NCBI RefSeq assembly: GCF_900104535.1 | Contig: NZ_LT629710.1 | Location: 3,128,501 to 3,192,500, forward strand | Direction of reading: 5' to 3' | Origin: Nakamurella panacisegetis | Lineage (GTDB): Bacteria > Actinomycetota > Actinomycetes > Mycobacteriales > Nakamurellaceae | DNA: 64,000 bases | Shown here: positions 1 through 11,426 of the stretch, piece after piece | Numbering within the stretch: position 1 is the stretch's first letter | Layout: each line of letters starts with the position of its first letter | Notes under the pieces: model-generated | Told to the model about the DNA's origin: nothing | The model's database searches: none | The model's input: only the letters and a program-made list of their open reading frames with translations | Position numbers and translations under genes: made by a program

Positions 1-324
1 ACCGAACTCGGGTTCCCGCCGGCCGTGGCCATGGCGTCCCTGCAGGGCGAGGAGACGGTCGCCGCCCATGCGGCCGAGAGTCTGCGGCTGCCCGAAGGCG
101 GCGAGATTCTCGGGCCGGTGTTGCTCGAGGATCTGCCCCCGCCGACCGGATCCCGGGCGCGCGGACCGGCGCCGGCCGTCGGCACCGCGCGGGTACTGGT
201 CCGGGTCCCGCCGAGCGGCCGGCGTCAGCTCGCGGCGGAGATCAAGGCCCTCGCCGCGGCCCGGTCGACACGCAAGGACGACGAGTCGCTCCGCCTGCGG
301 ATCGATCCGGACGAACTGTTCTGA
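1..324 (+). CDS. priA: Primosomal protein N' (PriA), C-terminal fragment
   Basis: This frame is open from base 1, so only the last 107 residues are visible. The segment beginning ELGFPPAVAMASLQG and continuing with a GPVLLEDLP stretch matches the C-terminal part of the PriA replication-restart helicase, where a similar sequence precedes the final domain. The helicase motifs and zinc-binding cysteines lie outside the window, so activity cannot be judged. In actinobacteria priA commonly lies just upstream of fmt, as here, which supports the call. PriA reloads the replisome at stalled forks; actinobacterial versions often lack intact helicase motifs, which cannot be checked here. The stop codon directly abuts a CCCGG repeat tract. 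Confidence 0.8.
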   Translation, partial: TELGFPPAVAMASLQGEETVAAHAAESLRLPEGGEILGPVLLEDLPPPTGSRARGPAPAVGTARVLVRVPPSGRRQLAAEIKALAAARSTRKDDESLRLRIDPDELF

Positions 325-465
325 CCCGGCCCGGCCCGGCCCGGCCCGGCCCGGCAGGCCCGGCCCGGCCCGGCCCGGCAGGCCCGGCCCGGCCCGGCCC
401 GGCAGGCCCGGCCCGGCCCGGCCCGGCCCGGCCCGGCAGGCCCGGCCCGGCCCGGCCCGGCAGGG
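325..465. repeat. CCCGG pentamer repeat with CAGG interruptions
   Basis: Right after the priA stop the DNA is a run of CCCGG pentamers punctuated five times by the tetramer CAGG. The CAGG-to-CAGG units are 34, 24, 24, 34 and 24 bp (six or four pentamers plus CAGG), so there is a higher-order pattern above the pentamer. It lies between convergent genes (priA and the GNAT gene) and can fold extensively on itself. It translates as a Pro-Ala-Arg-Gly repeat in one frame, which I regard as meaningless. Confidence 0.9.
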
Positions 466-497
466 ACCGGCGCGGTCGCCCGCGAAGCCAGGCTGCT

Positions 498-1112
498 TCA
501 GGCGAGACGCTCGACCAAGCCGGTCTTCACACCCGGCCACTCGTCCTTGAGGATGGAATAGACGACGGTGTCGCGGAAGGTGCCGTCGGCCCGCTGGATG
601 TGCCGGCGGAGCACTCCCTCGCGAACCGCGCCGAGACGCTCGATGGCCGCCTGCGACCGGTTGTTCACCGCGTCGGTCTGGATCTGCACCCGGCCCAGCC
701 CGCAGTCGGTGAACAGGTGCTCCAGCAGCAGCAACTTGCATTCCGGGTTGACCTGCGTGCCCCACACCGCCGAGCAGTACCCGGTCCAGCCGAGGTGGAC
801 CCGCTCGTCGGTCAGCGACAGGTTGCCCAGGCTGGTCGTGCCGACGATGGTGCCGGCCGGCCCGAGATCACCGGCGCCGGTCAACCGCACCGTGTACGGG
901 GTGCGACCGGCCGTGGACAGCATCGCCCCCAGCACCGCGCCCATCGTCTCGACGGTGTTCGGACGCGCCGACGGGCCGCCCATGAAGTTGCCGGCGTACA
1001 CGCGGTCGTCGTCCAGCGCCCGGAACAGCGCCGGAGCATCGGCCAGGACCGCGCGATCCAGTCGGACGTAGCGGCCGACCAGCGGGCGGCCGTCCGGTGC
1101 GAATACAGACAT
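498..1112 (-). CDS. GNAT family N-acetyltransferase (RimJ/RimL type)
   Basis: This 204-aa protein is a probable acetyl-CoA-dependent N-acetyltransferase. The C-terminal half carries the pattern NNRSQAAIERLGAVREGVLR, the usual acetyl-CoA-binding helix of RimJ/RimL-type GNATs. I chose the ATG at 1112 because GGAGG lies a few bases upstream on this strand; longer reading is open but has no better start. It is convergent with priA across the CCCGG repeat and divergent from fmt. The substrate is unknown: family members acetylate protein N-termini, amino acids or antibiotics, and nothing here separates these. Confidence 0.8.
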   Translation of the reverse strand: MSVFAPDGRPLVGRYVRLDRAVLADAPALFRALDDDRVYAGNFMGGPSARPNTVETMGAVLGAMLSTAGRTPYTVRLTGAGDLGPAGTIVGTTSLGNLSLTDERVHLGWTGYCSAVWGTQVNPECKLLLLEHLFTDCGLGRVQIQTDAVNNRSQAAIERLGAVREGVLRRHIQRADGTFRDTVVYSILKDEWPGVKTGLVERLA

Positions 1113-1350
1113 CGATCCTCCAGGGATTCGCACCAGCGGCCGGAGCCGGCGAGTGCGGGGCGAGACGTGACGGCGGGCAGCCGGGGGTGCGCTCGGACAT
1201 GTGGCGCAGCACCATGATCCCGCATGTCGCGGACCCTCCCGACCCGCAGGTCGACGCGGACGGCACCACCACCGGACGTACGTAGACTTCTCGGGCACCG
1301 CCCGCACTCGCCGGCGCAGCGTGCAGTTGCCGAAAAGGAGGGACGTCGCC

Positions 1351-2301
1351 ATGCGCATCGTGTTCGCCGGAACCCCCGCGCCCGCCGTCCCGTCGCTGCT
1401 GGCTCTGCTCGAGTCGGCCCACGACGTCGTCGCCGTGATCAGCCGCCCGGATGCCCCGACCGGCCGCGGCCGCCGTACCGCCGCGTCACCGGTTGCCGAA
1501 CTGGCCCGCGAGCGAGGCATCGAACTGCTGACCCCGGTGACGGCCCGTGACCCCGAGTTCGTGGCCCGCCTGGCCGAACTCGCCCCGGACGCCGCCGCGG
1601 TGGTCGCCTACGGGGCCATCCTGCGTCCGGACGTCCTCGACATCCCGACCCACGGCTGGGTCAACCTGCACTTCTCCCTGCTGCCGGCCTGGCGGGGCGC
1701 CGCTCCGGTCCAGGCCGCGATCCGCGCCGGGGACGACATCACCGGCGCCACGACGTTCCGGTTGGAAGCCGGGCTGGACACCGGGCCGGTCTACGGCATT
1801 GTCACCGAACCGATCGCCCCCAACGACACCGCGGGCACTCTGCTCGACCGCCTGGCCCGATCCGGCGCCCGGCTGCTGGTCGCGACCATGGACGGTATCG
1901 CCGACGGATCGCTGCGCGCGGTGGAGCAGAGCCCGGACGGGATCAGCCACGCGGCCAAGATCACGGTGGCCGATGCCCAGGTCGACTGGACCCGGCCCGC
2001 GGTCGCCGTTGACCGGATGATCCGTTCCGTCACCCCGGCCCCGGGCGCCTGGAGCGACTCCCGCTGGGGACGGATCGTCATCGGCCCGGTCGAGCCGACC
2101 GGGGTCAACGGCCTGGCCGCCGGGGAGATCCAGGCCGAGAAGAAGCAGGTGCTGGTCGGCACCGGCACCACCGCCGTGCGGCTGACCTCCGTGCAGCCCA
2201 CGGGTAAGAAGCAGATGGCCGCGGCCGACTGGGCCCGCGGCGTCCGCCCGGCTCCGGGCGACGTCCTGGGGTCGACGCAAGCAGAGAGCGAAGCACCTTG
2301 A
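1351..2301 (+). CDS. fmt: Methionyl-tRNA formyltransferase
   Basis: This enzyme formylates Met-tRNAfMet using 10-formyl-tetrahydrofolate, making the initiator tRNA in the cytoplasm. The 316-aa length is normal for the family. The N-terminal Rossmann-like domain has the diagnostic [17 protein letters not shown] segment, giving catalytic candidates Asn105 and His107, with Asp143 in the GLDTGPV motif. The C-terminal OB-like domain follows. The ATG at 1351 is chosen because AAAAGGAGGG ends about 9 nt upstream; a TAGACT -10-like hexamer at 1283-1288 could be its promoter. rsmB begins 10 bp after the stop, so the two are probably co-transcribed. Confidence 0.97.
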   Translation: MRIVFAGTPAPAVPSLLALLESAHDVVAVISRPDAPTGRGRRTAASPVAELARERGIELLTPVTARDPEFVARLAELAPDAAAVVAYGAILRPDVLDIPTHGWVNLHFSLLPAWRGAAPVQAAIRAGDDITGATTFRLEAGLDTGPVYGIVTEPIAPNDTAGTLLDRLARSGARLLVATMDGIADGSLRAVEQSPDGISHAAKITVADAQVDWTRPAVAVDRMIRSVTPAPGAWSDSRWGRIVIGPVEPTGVNGLAAGEIQAEKKQVLVGTGTTAVRLTSVQPTGKKQMAAADWARGVRPAPGDVLGSTQAESEAP

Positions 2302-2311
2302 GGAAGACCAG

Positions 2312-3772
2312 ATGAGCACGACCAGCGGCCGCGGCCGCCCCAGCCAGGGGCCACGCGGCGGACGATCCGATCGGCGCGCCGGCGACGGACCGCCCCGCCG
2401 TCCACAGACCCGCCGCCCGCCGGACGTCGACCACGCCCGGCAGGCCGCCCTCGATCTGCTGGCCGCGGTTCGTTCGCGCAGCGCCTACGCGAACCTGACG
2501 CTGCCCGGGATCCTCAACGACCGCGGCCTGTCCGGCCGCGACGCCGCTCTGGCCACCGAATTGGCCTACGGCACCTGCCGCGCGCTGGGTCAGCTGGACG
2601 CCGTCATCGGGACCTGCTGTGACCGGCCGCTGGCCGACCTGGACGGACCCGTCCTGGACGCCCTCCGGCTGGCCGCCTACCAACTGCTGCACACCCGCAT
2701 CCCCGACCACGCCGCCGTCTCGGTCACGGTCGACCTGGTCCGCGCCGGGCCCAACCCGGGTGCCGCAGGATTCGTGAATGCCGTGCTGCGCAAGATTTCT
2801 CGGCATGATCTGGCCGGTTGGATCGCCGAGATCGGTCCGGATCGCGTGACCGATCCGCTCGGTTACCTGGCGCTGGCCACGGCCCATCCGCGATGGATCG
2901 CCGCCGCGCTGCAGGACGCGCTCGGGGCCAAGGGCGACGAGGCGGGTCTGGCCGAACTCGAGGCCGCGCTGAATGCCAATGACGTCGCGCCCCAGGTCCA
3001 CCTGCTGGCGAAACCGGGCCGGATCAGCCAGGACGAGCTGATGATCGCGGCCGCCGGGGACCGGGCCAGGTACTCCCCGTTCGGGGTCTACCTGCCGACC
3101 GGCGATCCGGGGCGGATCTCGGCGATCGTCGACGGACGGGCCGCCGTCCAGGACGAGGGATCGCAACTGGTCGCGCTGGCCCTGGCCGGCGCACCGCTGG
3201 ACGGCAAGGACGAACGCTGGCTGGACCTGGCCTCCGGGCCCGGCGGCAAGGCCGCCCTGCTCGGCGCCTGGGCCGGACAGGTCGGAGCCAGGGTCGACGC
3301 CGTCGAAATCACCCCGCACCGGGCCGAGCTGGTCCGCAAGGCGGTGGCCGGGTTGCCGGTGGCCGTGCACACGGCCGACGGCCGGGATCCGGGCCTGCCC
3401 GAGGGTGCGTTCGACCGGGTCCTGCTCGACGCGCCTTGTACCGGTCTCGGGGCCCTGCGACGCCGTCCGGAAGCTCGATGGCGCCGGCAGCAGACCGATG
3501 TCGCGCCGCTGGTCCGGTTGCAGCGCGAGTTGCTGGCCTCGGCCGCGAAGCTGGTCCGACCGGGCGGCCTGGTCGCCTACGTCACGTGCTCGCCGCACCT
3601 GTCGGAGACGACGGGCGTCATCGCGCGACGCCCGGCCGACCTCGAACTGATCGACGCGCGGCCCTACCTGCCCGGCGTGCCCGACCTCGGCGCCGGCCCG
3701 ACGGTCCAGCTCTGGCCACACCGTCAGGGCACCGACGGGATGTTCCTGGCGCTCATGCGGCGCGCTGTGTAG
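2312..3772 (+). CDS. rsmB: 16S rRNA m5C967 methyltransferase RsmB
   Basis: This 486-aa protein (also called Sun or Fmu) methylates C967 of 16S rRNA with S-adenosylmethionine. It has a basic Gly/Arg-rich N-terminal tail (about residues 1-40), a NusB-like RNA-binding domain (about 45-175) and a Rossmann methyltransferase domain with LDLASGPGGKAALL near residue 304. Both m5C-methyltransferase cysteines are present: Cys375 in LLDAPCTGLG (motif IV) and Cys426 in VTCSPH (motif VI). It follows fmt at 10 bp, the common actinobacterial order, and is followed by an inverted repeat and rpe. Confidence 0.95.
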   Translation: MSTTSGRGRPSQGPRGGRSDRRAGDGPPRRPQTRRPPDVDHARQAALDLLAAVRSRSAYANLTLPGILNDRGLSGRDAALATELAYGTCRALGQLDAVIGTCCDRPLADLDGPVLDALRLAAYQLLHTRIPDHAAVSVTVDLVRAGPNPGAAGFVNAVLRKISRHDLAGWIAEIGPDRVTDPLGYLALATAHPRWIAAALQDALGAKGDEAGLAELEAALNANDVAPQVHLLAKPGRISQDELMIAAAGDRARYSPFGVYLPTGDPGRISAIVDGRAAVQDEGSQLVALALAGAPLDGKDERWLDLASGPGGKAALLGAWAGQVGARVDAVEITPHRAELVRKAVAGLPVAVHTADGRDPGLPEGAFDRVLLDAPCTGLGALRRRPEARWRRQQTDVAPLVRLQRELLASAAKLVRPGGLVAYVTCSPHLSETTGVIARRPADLELIDARPYLPGVPDLGAGPTVQLWPHRQGTDGMFLALMRRAV

Positions 3773-3812
3773 CTCGCCCCCTTCCGACCCCTCCGCGCCC
3801 GCCCCCTTCCGC

Positions 3813-3873
3813 GTCGACCGGAATGATATTCACGCTTCAGAGCCCTGACAGCGTGAATATCATTCCGGTCGAC
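3813..3873. repeat. Perfect 23-bp inverted repeat between rsmB and rpe
   Basis: The arms are 3813-3835 and 3851-3873, identical over 23 bp when reversed, with a 15-base loop; beyond the perfect arms the pairing continues through CAG/CTG with a one-base bulge. The arms have AT-rich cores (GGAATGATATTCAC) that stand out in this GC-rich DNA. There is no U-run after either arm, so it is not a standard intrinsic terminator, although it may stop or stabilise rsmB mRNA. It may belong to a dispersed palindromic repeat family. Confidence 0.85.
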
Positions 3874-3959
3874 GGCTCTCAGGCCGGTCGACCCAGCACC
3901 CCGGCCGGCGCGTGACCCATCCCTCCACTCGACGGCCGATCAGCCCGGTGGCCACCGCC

Positions 3960-3965
3960 TAGGCT
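3960..3965 (+). promoter_or_regulatory. -10 box of a leaderless promoter for rpe
   Basis: TAGGCT sits exactly 7 nt before the GTG at 3973. This is the spacing at which transcription would begin on the start codon itself. No ribosome binding site is visible upstream of rpe, which fits. I see no good -35 box. Confidence 0.5.
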
Positions 3966-3972
3966 GTTGCGC

Positions 3973-4656
3973 GTGGCCCCGCTGATCGCACCGAGCATCC
4001 TGTCCGCCGACTTCGCCCGCCTCGCCGACGAGGCGGCGGCCGTCGCCGGCGCCGACTGGCTGCACGTCGACGTGATGGACAACCACTTCGTTCCCAATCT
4101 GACCCTCGGGCTGCCGGTGGTGAAGTCGCTGCTGCAGGCGACCGACCTCCCGCTCGACTGCCACCTGATGATCGAGAACCCGGACCGCTGGGCCGTGGCC
4201 TACGCCGAGGCCGGCGCCTACAACGTGACGGTCCACGCCGAGGCGGTGGTCGACCCGATCACGATGGCGGTCGAGCTCCGGGCGGCGGGCGCCAAGGCCG
4301 GGCTCAGCCTGAAGCCGGGCACGGACCTGGAGGACTGGATCGACGTCCTCCCGCACTACGACACCCTGCTGGTGATGACGGTCGAGCCCGGATTCGGTGG
4401 CCAGTCGTTCATGCCGGAGATGCTCGAGAAGGTCAGCCGGGCCCGGAAGATGGTGCAGACCGGGCACCTCACACTGATCGTCCAGGTCGACGGGGGCATC
4501 GATCTGCAGACCATCGAGCAGGCCGCCGAGGCCGGGGCCGACTGTTTCGTGGCCGGTTCGGCCGTCTACGGAATGGCCGATCCCGGGGCCGCGGTGGCCG
4601 CGCTCCGGGCCAAGGCCGCCCAATTCACCCCGCGGGAGCCCGCCGAACAGGATTGA
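3973..4656 (+). CDS. rpe: Ribulose-phosphate 3-epimerase
   Basis: This 227-aa TIM-barrel enzyme interconverts ribulose 5-phosphate and xylulose 5-phosphate in the pentose phosphate pathway, linking to the riboflavin genes through ribulose 5-phosphate. Family landmarks are all present: [13 protein letters not shown] at the N-terminus, [15 protein letters not shown] with the metal-binding His/Asp, [26 protein letters not shown] and the phosphate-binding VDGGI and VAGSAVYG. I prefer the GTG at 3973, placed at leaderless distance from TAGGCT; a TTG at 3967 is also in frame. ribE follows after 121 bp; ribD, which often sits here in actinobacteria, is absent. Confidence 0.95.
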   Translation: MAPLIAPSILSADFARLADEAAAVAGADWLHVDVMDNHFVPNLTLGLPVVKSLLQATDLPLDCHLMIENPDRWAVAYAEAGAYNVTVHAEAVVDPITMAVELRAAGAKAGLSLKPGTDLEDWIDVLPHYDTLLVMTVEPGFGGQSFMPEMLEKVSRARKMVQTGHLTLIVQVDGGIDLQTIEQAAEAGADCFVAGSAVYGMADPGAAVAALRAKAAQFTPREPAEQD

Positions 4657-4777
4657 TCTCACACCGGCAGCGACGGGCGGACGTGATCCCGTCCCGGCCG
4701 GCCCGCCGCCGTGGGGGATCATGGAGTGCAGGCCGCAGCGGCACAGTCGCCGCGGGCCGACGGAAAGGGATTGGCTC

Positions 4778-5397
4778 ATGTTCACTGGGATTGTCCAGGA
4801 GCGCGGCGAGGTCGTCGCGCTCGATCTCGCGCCGGACGGCGCCGACGCGCGGGTGACGGTGCGGGGACCTCTCGTCACGCAGGACGTCCAGCACGGGGAG
4901 TCGATCGCCGTCTCCGGCGTCTGTCTGACCGTCGTCGCCTCGCACGAGGACACCTTCACGGCCGACGTGATGGCCGAGACGCTGCTGCGCACCAGCGCCA
5001 AGGAGTGGGCGCCCGGGCGGGCGGTCAACCTGGAACGATCGGTCACCCCGACGACGCGGCTGGGTGGACATGTCGTCCAGGGCCACGTCGACGGCATCGG
5101 GACCATCGTGGCCCGGGTTCCGCACGACGGCTACGACGAGTTCAGCATCTCGGTCGGCAAGGACCTGGCCCGCTACATCGCGAGCAAGGGCGCGGTCGCG
5201 GTGGACGGCATCTCGCTCACCGTCATCGACGTGAACGATTCGCCGACCGGCGCCGTCTTCACTCTCGGGATCATCCCCGAAACCAGGACGGCCACGACCC
5301 TCGGGGGCGCGGCCGTCGGTTCCAGCGTCAACATCGAGGTCGACGTGATGGCCAAGTACGTGGAGCGGCTGCTGTCGTTCCGGGATGTGGAGAAGGC

Positions 5398-5401
<4 letters not shown>
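4778..5401 (+). CDS. ribE: Riboflavin synthase alpha chain
   Basis: This 207-aa enzyme dismutates two 6,7-dimethyl-8-ribityllumazine molecules to riboflavin, the last step of the pathway. It shows the usual internal duplication: [15 protein letters not shown] opens the first lumazine-binding domain, and [16 protein letters not shown] opens the second near residue 97. CLTVV and ISLTVIDV mark equivalent points of the two halves. The ATG at 4778 is preceded by GGAAAGGGA. Its TGA overlaps the ribBA ATG, so the two are translationally coupled. No FMN riboswitch core was found in the 121 bp upstream. Confidence 0.96.
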
Positions 5402-7210
<1,809 letters not shown>

Positions 7211-7247
7211 CGTCCGGTTCGACGACTGACGAGATGGGTGACCAGCG

Positions 7248-7832
7248 ATGAGCAACACGGGCAAGCCGACCACCGAGCCGCTGCTGACGGTCCGCCCCCG
7301 GAAGATCGCCATCTACGCCGCGATCTCCTCGGCGGCCGTGGTGATCGTCATGCTCGTGGTCGGGATCCTGCTGCACGACACCAACGACGGGGTCTCGTTC
7401 CAGATGTCGGACCAGATCGGCCTGGCCGGGCTGGGTGTGCTGATCGGCATCGCCATCCTGATGATGGCCCGCCCCACCCTCAAGGTCTTCCCCGAGGGCC
7501 TGCTGATCCGCAACATCCTGGGTGAGAACTTCTACGAGTGGGCGCTGATCTACGAGGTCTCCTTCCCGCAGGGGGCGCAGTGGGCTCTGCTGCGGATGCC
7601 CGACGACGAGACGCACCCGCTGATGGCCATCCAGTTGCTGGACCGCGGCCGCGCGGTCGAGGCGTTGCAGAAGGTGCGTGAGTTCCACGCCCGGTACGCA
7701 CCGCCCCCGCCGGCCGCCGTCATCCCGGACGAGGCGACGCTCCAGGCGCTGGCCGAGCAGGAGAACAATCGCCCGCTGGGTCGTCTGGAGATCATCGATC
7801 GGGTCAAGGCGGCCAAGAAGAACCCGATCTGA
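7248..7832 (+). CDS. Membrane protein with PH-like domain
   Basis: This 194-aa protein has two predicted membrane segments near the N-terminus (about residues 20-42 and 58-76) and then a cytoplasmic portion that looks like a bacterial PH domain, including LKVFPEGLLIRNILGENFYEW. A small membrane protein of this type follows ribH in many actinobacteria (for example the gene after ribH in M. tuberculosis), so the position is conserved. The function is not known; a link to flavin metabolism is only positional. The ATG lies 37 bp after ribH, so it is probably in the same transcript. Confidence 0.75.
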   Translation: MSNTGKPTTEPLLTVRPRKIAIYAAISSAAVVIVMLVVGILLHDTNDGVSFQMSDQIGLAGLGVLIGIAILMMARPTLKVFPEGLLIRNILGENFYEWALIYEVSFPQGAQWALLRMPDDETHPLMAIQLLDRGRAVEALQKVREFHARYAPPPPAAVIPDEATLQALAEQENNRPLGRLEIIDRVKAAKKNPI

Positions 7833-7885
7833 GCCGATCGTCCGTCCGGCTGCGCGTACCGTCGAGGGCAGCGAAAGAGGAAAAT

Positions 7886-8101
7886 ATGACGCTCGACGAA
7901 ATGAACACACGATTCCGGGTCATCGAGGACGAGTGGAAGATCGGATCCCCGTCCGAACAGGCCGAATACCTGGCTGAGCTCACCGCGATGCGGACCGAGC
8001 TCGACGGTGTCACCGGAGCTCAGGCGTCCGGGGCCCTCTGGCTCAAGCGGACCATCGACCGCGTAATCCGCAACATCACCGCGGAGCAGGCCCGGGTCTG
8101 A
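7886..8101 (+). CDS. Small helical protein of unknown function
   Basis: This 71-aa acidic protein reads MTLDEMNTRFRVIEDEWKI and is predicted to be almost all helix. AAAGAGGA about 5 nt before the ATG is a good ribosome binding site, which is the main reason I accept so short a gene. It lies 53 bp after the PH-like gene on the same strand and could be the last gene of that transcript. I do not recognise a family. It is convergent with the Lrp-type regulator, with 9 bp between the stop codons. Confidence 0.6.
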   Translation: MTLDEMNTRFRVIEDEWKIGSPSEQAEYLAELTAMRTELDGVTGAQASGALWLKRTIDRVIRNITAEQARV

Positions 8102-8110
8102 CCGCCTGGC

Positions 8111-8620
8111 TCACGGGCGGATCGGCACCCGACTGGGACGAGGCCGTTCCGTGGCTTCCAACAACGGTAGGTATCGCGGCGCCACCACCTGGGACAACGC
8201 GACCACACTGGTGGATCGCACCACACTCGGGCTGCCACTGATCCGCAGCAGCGTCTGCTGCAGTTCCTCGTGGGAGGCTGCCCCGACCTTGCACATCACG
8301 TCGCTGTCGCCGGTGGTGCCGTACGCCTCCAGCACCTCCGGGATCGCGGCCAGTTCCGCGCCGACGACATCCAGGTTGCCCTGCGAGATCTGCAGGTTGA
8401 CGAACGCCAGCACCGGATAGCCGGCCGCGGCCAGATCGATGTCCGGGCCGTAGCCCGTGATCACCTCGGCCGCCTCGAGTCGCTGGGCCCTGGCCTGCAA
8501 CGTGGCTCGCGACACTCCGGTCAGCCGGGAGAGTTCGAGATAGCCGGCTCGCGGATGGCGCCTCAGCATGGTCAGCAGTTCGACGTCCAGGCGGTCGAGG
8601 TGGATGCGCTCTGCGGCCAT
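8111..8620 (-). CDS. Lrp/AsnC family transcriptional regulator
   Basis: This 169-aa regulator has an N-terminal winged helix (LDVELLTMLRRHPRAGYLELSRLTGVSRATLQARAQRLE split over residues 8-45) and a C-terminal RAM/AsnC ligand-binding domain containing GTTGDSDVMCKVGA. The ATG at 8620 is preceded on its strand by CGGAG. It is divergent from hppD across 122 bp, an arrangement common in actinobacteria. Lrp-type proteins bind amino acids or aromatic intermediates, so tyrosine or a catabolite is a reasonable guess for the ligand; that part is inference. Confidence 0.9.
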   Translation of the reverse strand: MAAERIHLDRLDVELLTMLRRHPRAGYLELSRLTGVSRATLQARAQRLEAAEVITGYGPDIDLAAAGYPVLAFVNLQISQGNLDVVGAELAAIPEVLEAYGTTGDSDVMCKVGAASHEELQQTLLRISGSPSVVRSTSVVALSQVVAPRYLPLLEATERPRPSRVPIRP

Positions 8621-9912
<1,292 letters not shown>

Positions 9913-9976
9913 GCCGGCGCCGGGCCTGATGTCCGGAGCCGGGCCGGCCCACCGGAAGCGGGGAGCCGGCGTCGGG

Positions 9977-10393
9977 TCAGTGCGCCTCCGGCCCACCTCG
10001 CGGCCGGCGGAGCGTCTCGCCCGGGCCGGCACCCGGTTCGTCCGGAACGATGGAGTATTCGCGGAACGCGCCCTGCAGCGCCTGCAGGCCGTCCCGGAAA
10101 GCCGCCGCGTGCGGCCCCAGATCGGGCAGCGACGCCTGCAGCAGTCCGGCCAGCGCGGTGATCAGCGTCCGGGCCTCATCCAGGTCACGATGGTCCGGGT
10201 TGTGGGGGTCGGGCGAGGCCAGCCCGAGTTGCTCGGCCGCCGCCGACATCAGCATGACCGCGGCCCGGCTGATCACCTCGACAGCCGGGATGTCGACCAG
10301 ATCCCGGTCCTGGTAACGATGTTCGTGCCCGTCGGGGTCAGCTGCGGCCTCGGCGGGGAAGGAGTGGTCGGGCGTTGGTGGGGGAGTGCTCAC
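9977..10393 (-). CDS. DUF1844-type protein
   Basis: This 138-aa protein contains the core VDIPAVEVISRAAVMLMSAAAEQLGL followed by DEARTLITALAGLLQASLPDLGPHAAAFRDGLQALQGAF, which matches my recollection of the DUF1844 family found upstream of infC in many actinobacteria. The role is unknown. The GTG at 10393 lies exactly 7 nt after TAGTCT on this strand, so it is probably translated from a leaderless mRNA. It is divergent from the infC operon and its -10 box overlaps the infC one on the other strand. Confidence 0.75.
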   Translation of the reverse strand: MSTPPPTPDHSFPAEAAADPDGHEHRYQDRDLVDIPAVEVISRAAVMLMSAAAEQLGLASPDPHNPDHRDLDEARTLITALAGLLQASLPDLGPHAAAFRDGLQALQGAFREYSIVPDEPGAGPGETLRRPRGGPEAH

Positions 10394-10399
10394 ACCGTG

Positions 10400-10406
10400 T
10401 AGACTA
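10400..10406. promoter_or_regulatory. Overlapping divergent -10 boxes (infC operon / DUF1844 gene)
   Basis: The heptamer TAGACTA reads TAGACT on the plus strand and TAGTCT on the minus strand. Both fit the TANNNT -10 pattern, so one 7-bp element could serve two promoters pointing apart. The minus reading is at leaderless distance from the GTG at 10393; the plus reading would start the infC leader near 10412. Confidence 0.5.
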
Positions 10407-10411
10407 AGCCG

Positions 10412-10729
10412 CGACCAGCCCCTGCATTTCGGGGGCACGTTCTTCGGGTTGGGCTCAAGGGCCTCCCGTGGGACACACCAAAGTGGAGCCCGACTCCCAC
10501 CCGAGTTTGCCGCCCGGATCATCTCACGACGATCAGGGCGAGCGGCCGGGTCCCGGTCCGCCGTTGCTTGCAGCGGTGGTGCGCGTCCCCGTTCCGGGGT
10601 CGAGTCGACGGGTCGTTTCGGGCTCCGCGTGTTCACGCCGCGGGGCCTTTTCCTCGTTCAAGAGGGTCCGCGGGAGCAGTACCGAGCAGTAGGCATCACC
10701 ACACACCCGCAGGAACCCAGGAGGATTCA
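10412..10729 (+). promoter_or_regulatory. Long structured leader of the infC-rpmI-rplT operon
   Basis: About 318 nt separate the likely start of transcription from infC. The stretch is rich in paired segments: CCCC/GGGG around 10420-10436, GTTGGGCTC (about 10449-10457) with GAGCCCGAC (about 10486-10494), GTCCCCGTTCCGGGGTC near 10587-10601 and a terminator-like hairpin at 10621-10651. Firmicute and enterobacterial infC-rplT operons are controlled by L20 or IF3 binding their leaders, so an autoregulatory leader is plausible here. No known leader consensus was recognised. Confidence 0.5.
10621..10651 (+). terminator. Candidate attenuator hairpin in the infC leader
   Basis: GGCTCC (10621-10626) pairs with GGGGCC (10642-10647), and GCGTG/CACGC pair inside it around a TT loop; TTTT follows at 10648-10651. 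This is the form of an intrinsic terminator placed 79 nt before the infC start, so it would work as an attenuator rather than as the end of a gene. Confidence 0.45.
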
Positions 10730-11290
10730 ATCAGCGTCGAGCCACGTATCAACGACAGGATTCGCGTTCCAGAAATTCGTCTCGTAGGGGCGGACGGGGA
10801 GCAGATCGGCATCATCTCGGTCACCGAAGCTCTCCGGATGGCCCAGGAGCAGGACCTCGACCTGGTCGAGGTCGCCGCTGAAGCCCGCCCGCCGGTCTGC
10901 CGGCTGATGGACTACGGCAAGTTCAAGTACGAGAACGCTCAGAAGGCCCGCGAAGCCCGTCGTAATCAGGTCCTGACGGTCATCAAGGAAATGAAGCTCC
11001 GCCCGAAGATCGACTCGCACGACTACGAGACCAAGAAGGGTCACGTCGAGCGGTTCCTCAAGGCCGGAGACAAGGTCAAGGTCACCATCATGTTCCGCGG
11101 TCGCGAGCAGTCGCGCCCGGAGCTCGGGTTCCGTCTGCTGCAGCGGCTGTCCGCCGATGTGGCCGAACTGGGATTCGTGGAGAGCGCGCCGAAGCAGGAC
11201 GGCCGGAACATGATCATGGTTCTGGCCCCCCACAAGACGGTCAAGCCGAAGCCTGTCCCGACGCCGGCCCCGGCCGGCGCCACGGAGTAA
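10730..11290 (+). CDS. infC: Translation initiation factor IF-3 (ATC start)
   Basis: IF-3 binds the 30S subunit, keeps the subunits apart and checks initiator tRNA and start codon. The 186-aa product opens [20 protein letters not shown], the conserved N-terminal domain, and has the linker and C-terminal domain ([36 protein letters not shown]). The only start that matches family length and has a ribosome binding site is ATC at 10730, with GGAGG 5 nt upstream. Rare AUU-class starts on infC are well known and let IF-3 repress its own translation. A Pro-rich tail follows the C-terminal domain. rpmI and rplT follow. Confidence 0.95.
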   Translation: MSVEPRINDRIRVPEIRLVGADGEQIGIISVTEALRMAQEQDLDLVEVAAEARPPVCRLMDYGKFKYENAQKAREARRNQVLTVIKEMKLRPKIDSHDYETKKGHVERFLKAGDKVKVTIMFRGREQSRPELGFRLLQRLSADVAELGFVESAPKQDGRNMIMVLAPHKTVKPKPVPTPAPAGATE

Positions 11291-11426
11291 CCAGCACCAC
11301 CTGCAGCGTCATTCCGCTGCCGGACGTCGCTTCCAGCGGTCGCCCGACGGCGGATTACTTGCTGCTCGCAGGTCACCTTCTCACCAGAGGGTGGCAACGA
11401 ACACGAGAAGATCACGAGGAACTCAC

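Noticed and set aside
68..550. Long frame encoding a Pro-Ala-Arg-Gly repeat
   Set aside because: It only translates the CCCGG repeat and overlaps priA in another frame; no family pattern and no ribosome binding site.
4657..4777. FMN riboswitch before ribE
   Set aside because: The conserved aptamer segments are absent in these 121 bases; only unrelated GC-rich pairings are present.
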